Part shown: positions 11,869 through 22,532 of the stretch, in pieces | How positions within the stretch are numbered: the first letter of the stretch is position 1 | Layout of the letters: each line of letters opens with the position of its first letter | NCBI GenBank assembly: GCA_016630955.3 | Contig: CM049987.1 | Location: 2,914,001-2,978,000, forward strand | Direction: 5' to 3' | Length of the DNA stretch: 64,000 nucleotides | Origin: Didymella arachidicola | Lineage: Eukaryota > Ascomycota > Dothideomycetes > Pleosporales > Didymellaceae | The notes under the pieces: model-generated | Told to the model about the DNA's origin: nothing | Seen by the model: only the letters and a program-made list of their open reading frames with translations | Database searches by the model: none | Made by a program: the position numbers and the translations under genes

Positions 11869-13592
11869 TTAGATATCGGTCGTTCGCGTGGCACCAACCA
11901 ATATGGCATCGTTAGCCCCTTCCTCGTCCCCAGCTATGGATTTCGCGTTCTTCTGCCCGTCTCTTTTATACATGTACGCGACAGCGGCTGTGATGAAACC
12001 CTGAGCGGCAAATGCGCAAGTCGAATAGATGAAACCTTTCTTGAACCTAGGCGCATCGGTCTGGGGATAGGTCAGGAGCGGTATGAAGGCATTGAAGGCG
12101 TAGCCCATGGAGTTCATAATACCAATGACGATCGTCCGCTCCTCGGCGTCCGCACCGCAAATCTCATTGGCCCACGACATACTCAGTGGGCCGTACGGTA
12201 CTGACGCACGTTGGAGAAAGAACGAGAACCACTTGAGGCCGGACGGGATGTTCCAAATTGCCAGGCAGAGGGCTGCAAAACCGCCCAGAAATGTAGAGAT
12301 TGACATTATGCGCGCCCGGTGTCGAATAGCGTCCGAAATGATGGCTAATGAAACAGTCAAGACCAGCTGAACGGCAGAGCTCGCGGTTGGGATAATGTTC
12401 TTGGGTGATCAGCGATGAAGAACAATTGCCGACAGATGCGACTCACGATCTTTGACACAGAAAGGCCCCGAGACTTCAACCACAGCGAGAATGGGTTGAC
12501 GCTGCCAGAAGGACTGATGTTGATGAAGACGACGTAAAGGATGGTCAAAAGGTAGACATGCCAACTGCCTACGTCTGTCAGTCTCGCACTTTGATTTGAC
12601 ACTACGTTTACTTACTGAAGATCCTACGGAAAGATGCCCACGTGAGCTTCTTGCGAGGTGCACGGCCGACACTTTCCATCCGTTTCTTCGCTAGGGCTCG
12701 GTCCTTGTTATTGTTAGCTCGCATTCCTATCACCGGCTTCCAAACTTACACTCTCAGTCAGGTAGAACGCGCGGGTATTCTCTGGAAGATCAGGCAGCAG
12801 GAAGAAACCAGCGATACAGATGGGTGCACTGATAACGCCGTCCATTATCTGTGCGATCGTCAGCCGGAAACAAGCTACCATAGCAGACGGTACACATACA
12901 AAGAGCCATTGCCACCCGGCAAAACCATGGACACCGTTTAAACCCTTGTAGACAGCTGCTTGCAAATACCCGGAAAACATCGCAGCCACAGCGGAAGATG
13001 CATGGAAGACACACGCTCGCTTGCCGAGCTCGCTAGGCTTATACCAAGCTCCAAGAACCGTGTGAGCAGCTGGGTAGAAGATTGACTCCGCAAGTCCGAT
13101 GAAGAAGCGGATGATTATAACATGATTGCTATTCTTCGCTGCCGCGAGCGTGAAAGTCAACATCGTCCACACCAACTCACAGCTTGGAACCCAGATAGAT
13201 GGACGGACTTTCGTAAGGATGATCTGGCTAGGGATTTGCCCAACAACGTAGCCGACAGTCCAGGCGGTGTCAATGTAGTTGATTTGGTTCCCATTCATTG
13301 CCAGATCCTCTTTCATCCCGCTAACGAACGCATTGCTGATGTTGGACTGATCCAAGTTCTTAATAAAATAGCCCAGAGACAGGATGGTGATGAGGTAGAC
13401 ATCTAGTTTGGAGACGAAGACGCGCTCTTCGTGGGTTCGAGCCGGTTCATAGTCCCAGATGTAGGCGTACCATGGTACTTTGTGCGGCGTCAAGTTTTGT
13501 GAAGCCGTTATTTCTGAATGACTGGAGACCGCGTCATCTTTCGAGAAAACCTCTGAGTCGACCTTCGTGTCTTTCGCAGGTTCGAGTGTCAT
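11869..13592 (-). CDS. MFS transporter, allantoate permease (anion:cation symporter) type
   Basis: A plasma-membrane secondary transporter, probably taking up a small organic anion (the Dal5/Tna1/Fen2 family moves allantoate, nicotinate or pantothenate). Four exons on the minus strand: 13592-12750, 12703-12616, 12568-12447 and 12399-11869. All junctions are GT-AG and the joined frame gives 527 aa. Family marks are the N-terminal KLDVYLITILSLGYFIKNLDQSNISNA block, where the DQSNISNA after the first helix is typical, then GQIPSQIILTKVRPS, and the loop-to-helix segment LAKKRMESVGRAPRKKLTW that precedes the second set of helices. Length and about 12 hydrophobic segments fit the family. The substrate cannot be read from sequence. 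Downstream lies the WW gene, on the same strand and unrelated in function; upstream begins the transposon island. Confidence 0.85.
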
Positions 13593-14127
13593 TATTGCTG
13601 GTCAATCCGGCGGATGGACGAAAGCGCGAACGACTTACATTTGTACCGCGCAGCTAGCCCTGTCTCGAGCATTGGAAGCCCGCGCAAGAACTTCGGGATG
13701 GTTGAATACATGGTTCAAATTGCGCAAGCACGCAGCGCTTCACAATCTCGCTCACGGACACCATTTCTGCCTTCGGTGCAGAGTGCTGTTGGCGATCATC
13801 ACCCCACATGGGCGCAGCACTAGGTGCGATAAGCCAGGAGCATCGACATAATAGGGAATTATTAACGTACCCCCTATACACAGTAATTTACCCCCTAGTT
13901 AGCTAGATATTATAAATAAGCTTGATCACTATACGAATTAAATCTTAAAAAGGTTTTACTATTAGTAATTATCTAGTATAATAAGGTTATTTAGGGGATA
14001 TTATTTATTACTATAGTATGGTTTATACTTATAATATAGTATAATTTAATTTTAAAAAAAGTAAGTTAAGTATCTAATTTATTATAAAGTAACTAAGAGC
14101 TATACTATTAAGATATAAGCTATTATA
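13593..14127. other. transporter promoter running into AT-rich RIP-type DNA
   Basis: The first 250 bases are of ordinary composition and should contain the transporter promoter. From about 13850 the sequence becomes strongly AT-rich (TATA/TTAA runs, many TAG/TAA), which marks the left edge of the transposon island. I see no gene. The last two bases (TA, 14126-14127) are the target duplication of transposon A. Confidence 0.6.
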
Positions 14128-14172
14128 ACGCCAACTACCACCGGATGGCGCACCCCACCGGAATGGCGCACC
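14128..14172 (+). repeat. left terminal inverted repeat of transposon A
   Basis: Starts ACGCCAACTACC just after the TA target. It contains ATGGCGCACC at 14145 and again at 14163; the CCGG before each copy is spaced 17 bp apart. One mismatch to the right repeat. Confidence 0.9.
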
Positions 14173-14208
14173 TTGCCAAGACCACACCTCTTTTGACCAC
14201 CACCAACG

Positions 14209-15843
14209 ATGTCGCAACAAATTGATCTTGAATTACTTTCTCGTGAAGATAGAATTAAGCTTGCTATTAGAGCTATTAATTCTAATGCGAACCTAAGCCA
14301 GCGACGCGCTGCTGCTGTCTACAACGTGCCTGAAAGTACTCTTCGAAGGCAACGCGCCAAACCAGCTTCTCAACGCGTTATCTACCCCAATTGCTCTCGG
14401 CTTACAAAGCAAGAAGAGGAGGTGCTTGTTCAACATATAAGAAAGCTTGACGCGCGAGGATTTGCTCCTACGCTTACTTATGTGCGAGAGATGGCTGATC
14501 AACTGTTGGCTGCTCGCGATGGGGGCAAGGTTGGAGAAAACTGGACCTACAGGTTTATCCAGCGGAAACCTGAGGTTAGGTCTCAGGTTTCTAGACTGAG
14601 AGATTACCGGAGAGTTCTGTGCAGCGATACAGCAATTATCAGTCCCTGGTTCGACCTTATACGCAACGTTAAAGCCAAGTACGGCATCCTGGACCAAGAT
14701 ACCTACAACTTTGACGAGACTGGCTTCCAGATAGGCGTTGGAGGGTCAGTTAAGGTAGTGACTGCGTCTGAGAGACGTCGTGCACCACTCAGCCTTCAGC
14801 CTGGCGATCGTGAGTGGATAACTTTGATTGCTTGTATCAACGCGATGGGCTGGTCTGTCCCACCCTTCTTCATCCTCAAAGCAAAGCACCACGACAAGGC
14901 CTGGTACGTTAACAACCCAAAAGATTGGAGGATTGGGGTTAGCAAGAATGGCTGGACTACTAATGAACTTGGCCTTGCCTGGCTAAAGCACTTTATCCAG
15001 CACACAGAGGCTGCTACTGTAGGTAGCCATCGGCTGCTGATTATCGATGGCCACGAGAGTCACAAGTCGCTCGAATTCCAGAATCTCTGCGAGGAAAGCA
15101 AGATTATTGCCCTCTGTATGCCTCCGCACGCCTCTCATATCCTGCAGCCACTTGACGTTGGGTGCTTTGCCCCGCTGAAGCAGGCGTACAAGAAGGAGAT
15201 CAAAAGCTTGGCAGACAGTTACATTACCCACGTGGACAAAAAGGCCTTCTTAGCAACGTTTCAACCAGTATACAACAAGGCAATCTCAAAGAGCAACATC
15301 TTATCAAGCTTTAGAGCAACTGGCTTGGTCCCACTTGACCCAGAGGCGGTGCTGTCAAGGCTTGAAGTTAAGCCTCGTACGCCAACACCGCCTCTGCCTG
15401 GGCCTACCAACTGGCAACCTAAAACACCAACCAACGCGATTGAAATTGATAGCCAAACAACTCTTATTATTAAGAGGATAAGAGAACATAGGAGTTCCTC
15501 TCCTGACTCAATTATTGAGATGGTCCTACAGGTTAAAAGGGGGTCTGCAAAGAGGGACTATTCGCACACGCTACTTGAGGCAAGGATAGCCCAGCTTGAA
15601 CAGGCAAACAAGGCTGCTTCTGAGCGTAAGAGGCGTAAAAAGAAGCGGATTCAGGAAGGCGGGACTCTCTCGCAGGCAGAGGCAGAGGAAATACTAAAGG
15701 AGAAAGACGCTAAGGCTGAGACTAAGGGAGAAGGTGCGCAGGTAGGTAGCAGTAGTAAAGTTAAACGGTGCTGTACAACATGCGGCAGGATAGGGCATAA
15801 TAAGCGCACTTGCCAGCAAGATGTAATAGAGATAGAGGATTAA
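14209..15843 (+). CDS. Pogo-type transposase with C-terminal CCHC knuckle (class I, element A)
   Basis: Intact, 544 aa, from an ATG 36 bp inside the left repeat. It cuts and rejoins transposon ends in the nucleus. Residues about 5-50 look like a psq-type helix-turn-helix (QRRAAAVYNVPESTLRRQR) and 60-135 like the CENP-B-type second DNA-binding helix domain. The catalytic DDE_1 domain has Asp169 (YNFDETGF), Asp280 (LLIIDGHESH) and Asp316 (LQPLD), that is D-D-35-D. After about residue 430 comes a basic coiled coil, and the protein ends with a zinc knuckle CTTCGRIGHNKRTC (C-x2-C-x4-H-x4-C), which ordinary Fot1/Pogo transposases lack as far as I know. No RIP-type stops, so it may be active. Confidence 0.93.
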   Translation: MSQQIDLELLSREDRIKLAIRAINSNANLSQRRAAAVYNVPESTLRRQRAKPASQRVIYPNCSRLTKQEEEVLVQHIRKLDARGFAPTLTYVREMADQLLAARDGGKVGENWTYRFIQRKPEVRSQVSRLRDYRRVLCSDTAIISPWFDLIRNVKAKYGILDQDTYNFDETGFQIGVGGSVKVVTASERRRAPLSLQPGDREWITLIACINAMGWSVPPFFILKAKHHDKAWYVNNPKDWRIGVSKNGWTTNELGLAWLKHFIQHTEAATVGSHRLLIIDGHESHKSLEFQNLCEESKIIALCMPPHASHILQPLDVGCFAPLKQAYKKEIKSLADSYITHVDKKAFLATFQPVYNKAISKSNILSSFRATGLVPLDPEAVLSRLEVKPRTPTPPLPGPTNWQPKTPTNAIEIDSQTTLIIKRIREHRSSSPDSIIEMVLQVKRGSAKRDYSHTLLEARIAQLEQANKAASERKRRKKKRIQEGGTLSQAEAEEILKEKDAKAETKGEGAQVGSSSKVKRCCTTCGRIGHNKRTCQQDVIEIED

Positions 15844-15916
15844 TTTAAGCTATTGTACGTTTAAATTTCTTGTTGTGGTGCTGAAATATTGAGGTGTAAA
15901 GATAAATTTGCTACAG

Positions 15917-15961
15917 GGTGCGCCATTCCGGTGGGGTGCGCCATCCGGTGGTGGTTGGCGT
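15917..15961 (-). repeat. right terminal inverted repeat of transposon A
   Basis: Reverse complement of the left repeat with one base change, ending GGTTGGCGT before the TA duplication at 15962-15963. Confidence 0.9.
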
Positions 15962-15963
15962 TA

Positions 15964-16445
15964 CTAATATACCTTATATATAAGTAGAATATATAGGAGA
16001 GTAGAATATATAGTTTTACTAGTTAAATCTCTATTTTTGTTTCTAAATAACTACTCTAATACTAGATATTAGATTCTAAAATCTTTATAATAAAGCTATA
16101 AGTATATAAAGAAGCTAATTCTAGATTTTAAAAAATATAGCTTAAGTAGAAGATAGGTTATAGAAGAAAAAGTAATATATATATATAATAAGTAGACTAA
16201 TGTACCTTATAGGCAAACGCTGTATATAGGTAAATACTACACCTAGTTTTACTAAAGAAAACTAAATATCTAGAGGCTAATAGCTTTAAAACTATTTTAT
16301 AGAATCTTCTAAAAATTAAATATATATATATTTTATATAGGTATACTTTTAGCCTTATAAGTAGCTTAGCTCTAGCTCTTATAGATCTAGAGGTATAGAA
16401 AAGTAGGTCTAAATAATCCCTATAATTTACTTTCTCTTTAATAAC
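15964..16445. other. AT-rich RIP-type filler
   Basis: No gene. The block is almost only A and T with short G/C islands. At about 16200-16250 it holds a decayed copy of the class I transposon end (gtaccttataggcaaacg, then a second similar motif 17 bp on). The last five bases ATAAC (16441-16445) are the target duplication of the LTR retrotransposon. Confidence 0.6.
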
Positions 16446-16921
16446 TGTTACGGTCCGTTGCAGCCTAGCCCCACTTTAACTCGCGGGGCAACCGGGGTCG
16501 CTCTCACCAAGCGAGTAAACACGAGAGAGCACAACAAGAGGTGCTCTCTCCGACCTCTCCTTGGCATGAGAACAAGAAAGCAGCGTTGCTCTCCTTGCTC
16601 TCCTGATCTCGAGAGAACACACAGAGCGACAGAGCATCGCGCATAACACCCTTACACTCCTTAAGTATATAGTATGTAGGAACACAACCCTTACGGTTCG
16701 TGTTCAACCTAAGTTATCAAGTTTGTCTTTGGATCTCAAACCCAACCTTCGAGCTAGACAGTCTACTCTGTACTACTCATCGTTACCCTGCTCTCAAGAC
16801 TGACAGATCGTATCTGTACACCTTATTGCAACCAACCCCTTCGGCTTCCTGTCACCGTACTCATCCCCGAGAACCAATAGAATTAGTGCTTACGAGCTTT
16901 GCTTAAAGTACGACTTCAACA
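16446..16921 (+). repeat. 5' LTR
   Basis: 476 bp, TG...CA ends, preceded by ATAAC. A TATA-like stretch (taagtatatagtatg) at about 16661-16676 is a likely promoter element for the genomic transcript. Same sequence as the 3' LTR at an offset of 6573 bp. Confidence 0.93.
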
Positions 16922-16938
16922 TTTTGAACACCCCCAAG

Positions 16939-19191
16939 ATGAGTACTACCTCAGGATCCCGTGCTACCCCAAGCAACTCCAACGCATCACGCCGTACGGC
17001 TGATGACGATCTCGACATGGACGAGGAGGCAGCGGCGCCTGCCCCTACCAGTGTTTACCCAGTGGCTAAACCCGAGGCCTTTGATGGCACTCGCGACAAG
17101 CTGGAAGACTGGCTCATGAAGTTCGATCTGTTTTTCATGTTCCAAGGAGAACGCATCCCAGAGGAGAAACGTGTCACTTTTGTGAGTACGTTTATGAAGG
17201 ATCGCGCGTTCACTTGGATCAAACCCTTTATTCGCCGTTACCACGACGGAGCAAGCAACTCAGCAGACATCGACCCATGGATCGAAGACTTCGATCTGTT
17301 CAAGGAACAGATTCGCCAAGTATTTGGAGTACACAACGAACCAACCATCGCCCGACGTGAGATTCAGCGCATCAGACAAACTGCGTCCGCCGCCGACTAC
17401 GCTGCTAAGTTTCAGCAAGTAGCTACGTTCACCGGCTGGGACGACGTTGCACTGATGACCATGTTCAAACAAGGCCTTAAGCCTAAGGTCAAGGAAGAGC
17501 TCATGCGGACTGCCGCAGCTACCGATACCTTCGACGCGCTAGTAAATGAAGCAATCAGTATCGACGTCAAGCTCTACGACCTTCAGCAAGAATTAAGAGA
17601 GGACCCTCGTGTGCGAGTCGTGACTCAGGTCACTCGCCCACCCCAGGCTCCACGCAACCAGTGGCGCAACAACAACTACCGCCGTGGTCAACGTGGTGGC
17701 CTTTACCAAGCCAACATGGGACGCCGTGTCCACAACGATACGAACAGTGGATACTACGGTCCTGCAGCAATGGACCTCTCCAACATCAACAAAGGACCTG
17801 AACGATGGAATGAGAAAAAGAAGGGTAGTAATAACCGCGGTGATAAGTCTTCAGTGACTTGTTACGGCTGTGGCAAGACAGGCCACTACGCCCGCGACTG
17901 TCGCATGAAGAACAAAGTAACCAGGCAGCTGAACATGCTGGCTCATGACGACAGCGGCGACCAAGAGTGGGAGGTCGTTACTAATGAGATGGGACGTCTC
18001 ATGGAAGACCCCACTTCCGGACTCGACAACGACTACATCGAGGAGTCCGATGAGGATGCTCCAAGCAAGCGAATCCGGTCACCAACACCCTACCCTAAAA
18101 TGGAATGGATTGACAATGATCCCCGCCAACACCATGTGGTAGAGTGCGATACCCAGGACGACAGCATTATTGTCGGCAAACGATACTACGATTCCTTTTT
18201 CCGGCTCAACGACAAGTACTATTCAAAGGAAGGGAAACGTTTAATTGTGTGCGACAGAGCGCAACATAGTCAGGACATGATGGTCTCGCGCGACCAATCC
18301 ACCCAGACTCCTGCCTTCCAAGAACCTCGAGTACCAACGATAAACTTGACCATTGTCAACAACATCCCAGAACACAAGGGAGAAGCGCCATCCGTTACTA
18401 TGCAGACACCAAGCCTACAGGATGTCGAGACTGTTCGAGAGTGGATGACGGAAGAAAACATCCAACGGTCAAGACAGTATCTGCTCGGCGATCCCGAAGC
18501 ACTTGAGGGATTCGACCAGCAAGTAGCGAACGCACGGAAGACCAACAAAGAATGGCACACGGAAGATTTCATTCACTGGAGAAAAAACAACTCTGCGACT
18601 CAGCAACAGCTGGACGATTACAACTCATACGCTCGAAGTCGAGATGAACCCGACTTCGACCGACAGCCCGCTTTGCCAGCTCGGAGCTACACGTCACAAC
18701 TACACCAGGACATTCGGAACCCATACCACCCTCAACTTTCGCCTAAGCAGTGTTACCACGAAGGCTGTGAGGACCATAAGCAGTTCAAGCTGGACAGTGG
18801 ATGGTTTCCTAGCAAGCCCGAGAGCTGCGAGGAATACTGGTGGGAATGCATGGACACCTACTGCGCAGATCACTTGTGGGATAAGCGCACGAATCTCCAC
18901 TTCCCAGGAATTGAATGTGTGGAGGACATCTTCAACATGCACATGGTACAAGCCGAGAGGTGCTACGGCCAAGAATGGGCTGAGTGCTTCCACCCGAAGT
19001 GCAGGAACCACGAAACACTAAAACGCCTGAGCGGTTTTATGCCCCAGGACGAGTCTTTTTTAGACATATGGCAAACAGACGCCAAGGACGACCCGGACGA
19101 GAACTTTCACTCAACACAGTCCAGGGCTCCCGGAATCGACGTCAGGATTCCAATGAGGCCCAGTCCCTCATCAAATTCCCTGTCGTGCTAG
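16939..19191 (+). CDS. Gag polyprotein of the gypsy element
   Basis: Structural protein that packages the element's RNA into virus-like particles. I choose the ATG at 16939; a longer frame upstream would have to start on TTG. The product is about 750 aa. Residues about 45-240 form a retrotransposon gag domain (FDGTRDKLEDWLMKFDLFF, then MKDRAFTWIKPFI). A CCHC knuckle CYGCGKTGHYARDC follows near residue 310 and would bind nucleic acid. The long C-terminal half is acidic and has Cys/His pairs (around 18750-19010) of unknown role. The end of gag overlaps the pol frame, which lies in -1, and contains a slippery heptamer. No internal stops, unlike the second copy at the right edge of the window. 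Confidence 0.9.
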   Translation: MSTTSGSRATPSNSNASRRTADDDLDMDEEAAAPAPTSVYPVAKPEAFDGTRDKLEDWLMKFDLFFMFQGERIPEEKRVTFVSTFMKDRAFTWIKPFIRRYHDGASNSADIDPWIEDFDLFKEQIRQVFGVHNEPTIARREIQRIRQTASAADYAAKFQQVATFTGWDDVALMTMFKQGLKPKVKEELMRTAAATDTFDALVNEAISIDVKLYDLQQELREDPRVRVVTQVTRPPQAPRNQWRNNNYRRGQRGGLYQANMGRRVHNDTNSGYYGPAAMDLSNINKGPERWNEKKKGSNNRGDKSSVTCYGCGKTGHYARDCRMKNKVTRQLNMLAHDDSGDQEWEVVTNEMGRLMEDPTSGLDNDYIEESDEDAPSKRIRSPTPYPKMEWIDNDPRQHHVVECDTQDDSIIVGKRYYDSFFRLNDKYYSKEGKRLIVCDRAQHSQDMMVSRDQSTQTPAFQEPRVPTINLTIVNNIPEHKGEAPSVTMQTPSLQDVETVREWMTEENIQRSRQYLLGDPEALEGFDQQVANARKTNKEWHTEDFIHWRKNNSATQQQLDDYNSYARSRDEPDFDRQPALPARSYTSQLHQDIRNPYHPQLSPKQCYHEGCEDHKQFKLDSGWFPSKPESCEEYWWECMDTYCADHLWDKRTNLHFPGIECVEDIFNMHMVQAERCYGQEWAECFHPKCRNHETLKRLSGFMPQDESFLDIWQTDAKDDPDENFHSTQSRAPGIDVRIPMRPSPSSNSLSC
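19056..19062 (+). promoter_or_regulatory. -1 ribosomal frameshift slippery site, T TTT TTA
   Basis: In the gag frame the codons read TCT TTT TTA, so the heptamer T TTT TTA has exactly the X XXY YYZ phasing needed for -1 slippage. The pol frame is open through this point and lies in -1 relative to gag. Slipping here would fuse gag to the protease about 50 codons before the DSG active site. A stimulatory fold just downstream is expected but I cannot confirm one by eye. Confidence 0.75.
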
Positions 19192-22100
19192 AAGGCACCA
19201 GGATGACGGCATTGTTGGACTCAGGAGCACAAAGTAACTATGTGTCTCAATCCGCTATCGCGCAAGCAGGCTTGCAGAAGCGAAGAAAGGAGGAACCATA
19301 CCCTTTACGAGTAGCCAACGGAGAACCAATGCCAGGAGAGTCGACTGTGACCCACGAAGTGGTACAGCGACGTCTGAAAGTATTCAACCACGAGGAATTG
19401 ATAGACCTAGATGTTCTGGGAACGGCCGCCCACGATATCATATTAGGACTCCCTTGGTTAAGAGAGCACAATCCATGGATCGACTGGAAGAACCAGCGAA
19501 TAACGCTCACGTGTCACGGATCAGGTACACCCGGACAGCGACCCGCGCAGCTCACGACGCAGCTGGTGGATGAGAAGGAGATCAACAACATCTCTTCGAA
19601 CAAGACGCGCCAAGATAGAGCGGTCGACCGTGCAGATACCGACCAGCCCCCGGATCACAAAGCGACGGTTAAGGAGAACAGTACAACTCCTGACATCCCG
19701 GACGAATACAGAGAGTTTATAGACCTCTTCCGCGATGAGAAGACTGCGAAGGCATTACCGCAGCACCAGGAATGGGACCACGAGATTAAGCTCGAGGAAG
19801 GCAAGAAGCCCCCATTCGGGCCAATATACCAGATGTCGGAAAAGGAACTTGAGGAGCTGCGCAACTACCTCAAGGAGAACCTCGACAAAGGATTCATTCG
19901 AGAATCAGAATCCCCAGCAGGATTTCCCGTTCTATTCGTACCAAAGAAAGATGGCAAGCTACGACCTTGCATCGATTACCGAAAGCTCAACGATATCACA
20001 ATCAAGAATCGTTACCCGCTACCGAACATCAGCGAACTCCAGGATCGGTTAGCCGGAGCACAGTACTTCACTGCGTTAGACTTAAGAGGAGCATACAACC
20101 TCATCCGCATGAAGGAGGGCGAAGAATGGAAGACGGCGTTTAGAACCCGTTATGGTCATTACGAGTATTTGGTCATGCCGTTCGGGCTCACCAACGCACC
20201 AGCGACATGTCAGGCCTTAATCAACAACGTACTAAGGGCACACTTAGACATTACCGTGGTGGCGTACCTCGATGACATCTTAGTGTACAGTAAGACACTA
20301 GAAGAGCATGTCGAACACGTACGACAAGTGCTTGCCTGCCTGGGAGCAGCGCACCTACGCTTGAAACCCGAGAAGTGCGAATGGCACAAGGAAGAAGTAG
20401 AGTTCCTAGGGTTTGTAGTAGGACGATACGGAGTCAAGATGAGCCAAGCAAAGATTCAGGTTGTGAAGGATTGGCCAACACCCAAAACCGTCAAGAACAT
20501 TCAAGAGTTCCTTGGGTTTGTCAACTTCAACCGACGCTTCATCAAGGATTACTCCACGAAGGCCTTGCCGCTTACGAAACTTACGCGGAAGGACACACCC
20601 TTCAAGTGGGGCGAGGATCAGGACAAAGCCTTTGAAACGCTGAAACAGGCTTGTGTAGACCCACCCACGTTGGTTACATTCAGGAGCGGAGAACCGCTAC
20701 GAATGGAAACAGATGCCTCAGATTTGGCATTAGGAGCATGCATTACACAAGAACGAGATGGTCAATGGCACCCGATTGCCTACTATTCTCGCAAGTTCTC
20801 AGGACCCGAAGAACGATACGACGTACACGACAAGGAATTACTCGCGATCGTATCTGCCCTAGAACATTGGCGAGTCTACGCTGAAAGCTGTTCGGAGCTT
20901 ACGATCTACACGGATCACAAAAACCTGGTACACTTCACGACAACAAAGGTATTGAACAGACGACAAGTACGATGGTCCGAGACCCTCGGACAATATAAGT
21001 TCAAGATCCTCTATACACCAGGGAAGGACAACGGTAGAGCCGACGCACTCAGTCGACGACACGACCTCGCAGGATCCAAGACGATCAACGAATCAGCAAT
21101 CCTTGGTATCAATAGCGACGGATCGTTAGGACCATCCCAGCAGCTCAACAATATGATGCTAGTACGCCAAGAGCATCATGTACCATCACAGGTACCAGAG
21201 GAACTGGAGGAAGAAGTCATAAGCAGTCACCACGACGACCCGCTTCATGGACACCCCGGTATCACCAGAACAATGGAACTCATCAAGAGACATTACGAGT
21301 TCCCGAACATGCGCGACAAGGTCGCCAAGTTCATCAAGAATTGCGTAAGCTGCCAGCAGAACAAACACAGCACGCACGCCAAGTATGGAGAAGCACAGGC
21401 AATGGAGCCGCCAACGGCACCATGGACGAACATCACGATGGATTTCGTTACACAGCTACCTGTCTCCAAGGATCCTGTAACAGGATACACCTACGACTCA
21501 ATCTTCGTTGTGGTCGATCGATTCACGAAAGCCGCTGAGTTTGTGCCTTTCCGCCACAGCTACACTGCAGAGCAGCTCGCACGAGTGTACCTGGATAGGA
21601 TTGTTCGACACCACGGCATTTCCGAATCAATCATCAGCGATAGAGACAAGTTGTTTACATCGAACTACTGGACCACGCTGTTAGCAGCTATTGGTACCAA
21701 GAAAAAACTGTCAACCGCGTATCATCCGCAGACGGATGGCCAAACAGAACGAGTGAACCAAACAATGGAGACGTACCTTCGCATCTACTGCAACCAGCAG
21801 CAAGATAACTGGGTTTCACTACTACCTATGGCACAAATCGCGTACAACAACAAATTGTCGGAAGCAACGGGCGTAACGCCGTTCTTCGCAAACCACGGGA
21901 GACACCCAAATCTCTTTACCAGGTCATTGGACAGTAACATTCAAACGGAATCAGCGATCAACTCAGTCGAAACACTGAAGGAAGTACACAGAAAATCGCT
22001 CGATAACATCGCCAAAGCTCAGTCACGGAGCATCTCTTATGTTAACAAGAAACGAAAAACGGCGCCTCTGCTAAAGGAGGGGGATAAAGTGTATCTCCTT

Positions 22101-22532
22101 ACGAAAAACCTACGCACAGGGCGACCAACGAAAAAACTGGACAAAGTCAAGGTCGGACCATTTTTCATTTCCAAACAAATTAGCCCAGTCAACTATCGAC
22201 TTGCGCTGCCCAAAGATGCGAAGATCCACCCAGTGTTCCACGTCTCACTATTGGAACCAGCCGACCCCAGAACGCCGATCCAGCAAGACTTTCACTACCA
22301 GGCGGACGGCCAGGACGAATGGGAAGTCGAAAAAATAATGACACATCGTGGAAAAGGACAACGCATTGAATACCTAGTTAAATGGTTAGGGTGCCCTAAC
22401 TCGGAAAACACATGGGAACCTGTTGCGCACCTCAAGAATTGCCAACAGCTGTTGTCTCAGTACCAGCAACAGCCTCGTTCAGGTACGACGGAGGGTTTGC
22501 GGCCCAGACTTCGTCTGAAAGCCCGTCCATGA
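19060..22532 (+). CDS. Pol polyprotein of the gypsy element (PR-RT-RH-IN-chromodomain)
   Basis: The open frame runs from 18984, but no ATG opens it usefully, so I take the frameshift point as its start. Order of domains: aspartic protease (LLDSGAQSNY, near 19218); reverse transcriptase with the catalytic YLDD at about 20264; RNase H (ETDASDLALGA, then the TDHKNL block); integrase with the HHCC zinc region (HPGI...CVSCQQNK), a DDE core (MDFVTQLP, SDRDKLF and HPQTDGQTERVNQTME), and a GPF-type module (KVGPFF...HPVFHVSLLEP). The last 60 residues are a chromodomain (WEVEKIM, YLVKWLGCPNSENTWEP). The frame is complete with no stops. Its last 101 bases overlap the antisense ORF. Confidence 0.95.

Larger units (their letters stand above)
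14128..15961 (+). mobile_element. Pogo/Fot1-type DNA transposon A (class I), complete
   Basis: An 1834-bp element bounded by 45-bp terminal inverted repeats that differ at one base, and flanked by TA on both sides (14126-14127 and 15962-15963), the duplication made by Tc1/mariner-Pogo transposases. It holds one intact transposase gene. The repeats begin ACGCCAACTACC and contain a motif (ATGGCGCACC) twice, followed by a GCCAAGAC box. The flanks are heavily AT-shifted while the element is not, so it arrived after the flanks were mutated or escaped RIP. Confidence 0.92.

Noticed and set aside
16458..16906. Small frames repeated exactly at 23031-23479
   Set aside because: They lie wholly inside the two LTRs; repeated LTR sequence, not genes.
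16922..16940. tRNA primer-binding site directly after the 5' LTR
   Set aside because: The sequence after the LTR (ttttgaacacccccaag) matches no tRNA 3' end I can name with confidence; self-priming is possible but unproven.
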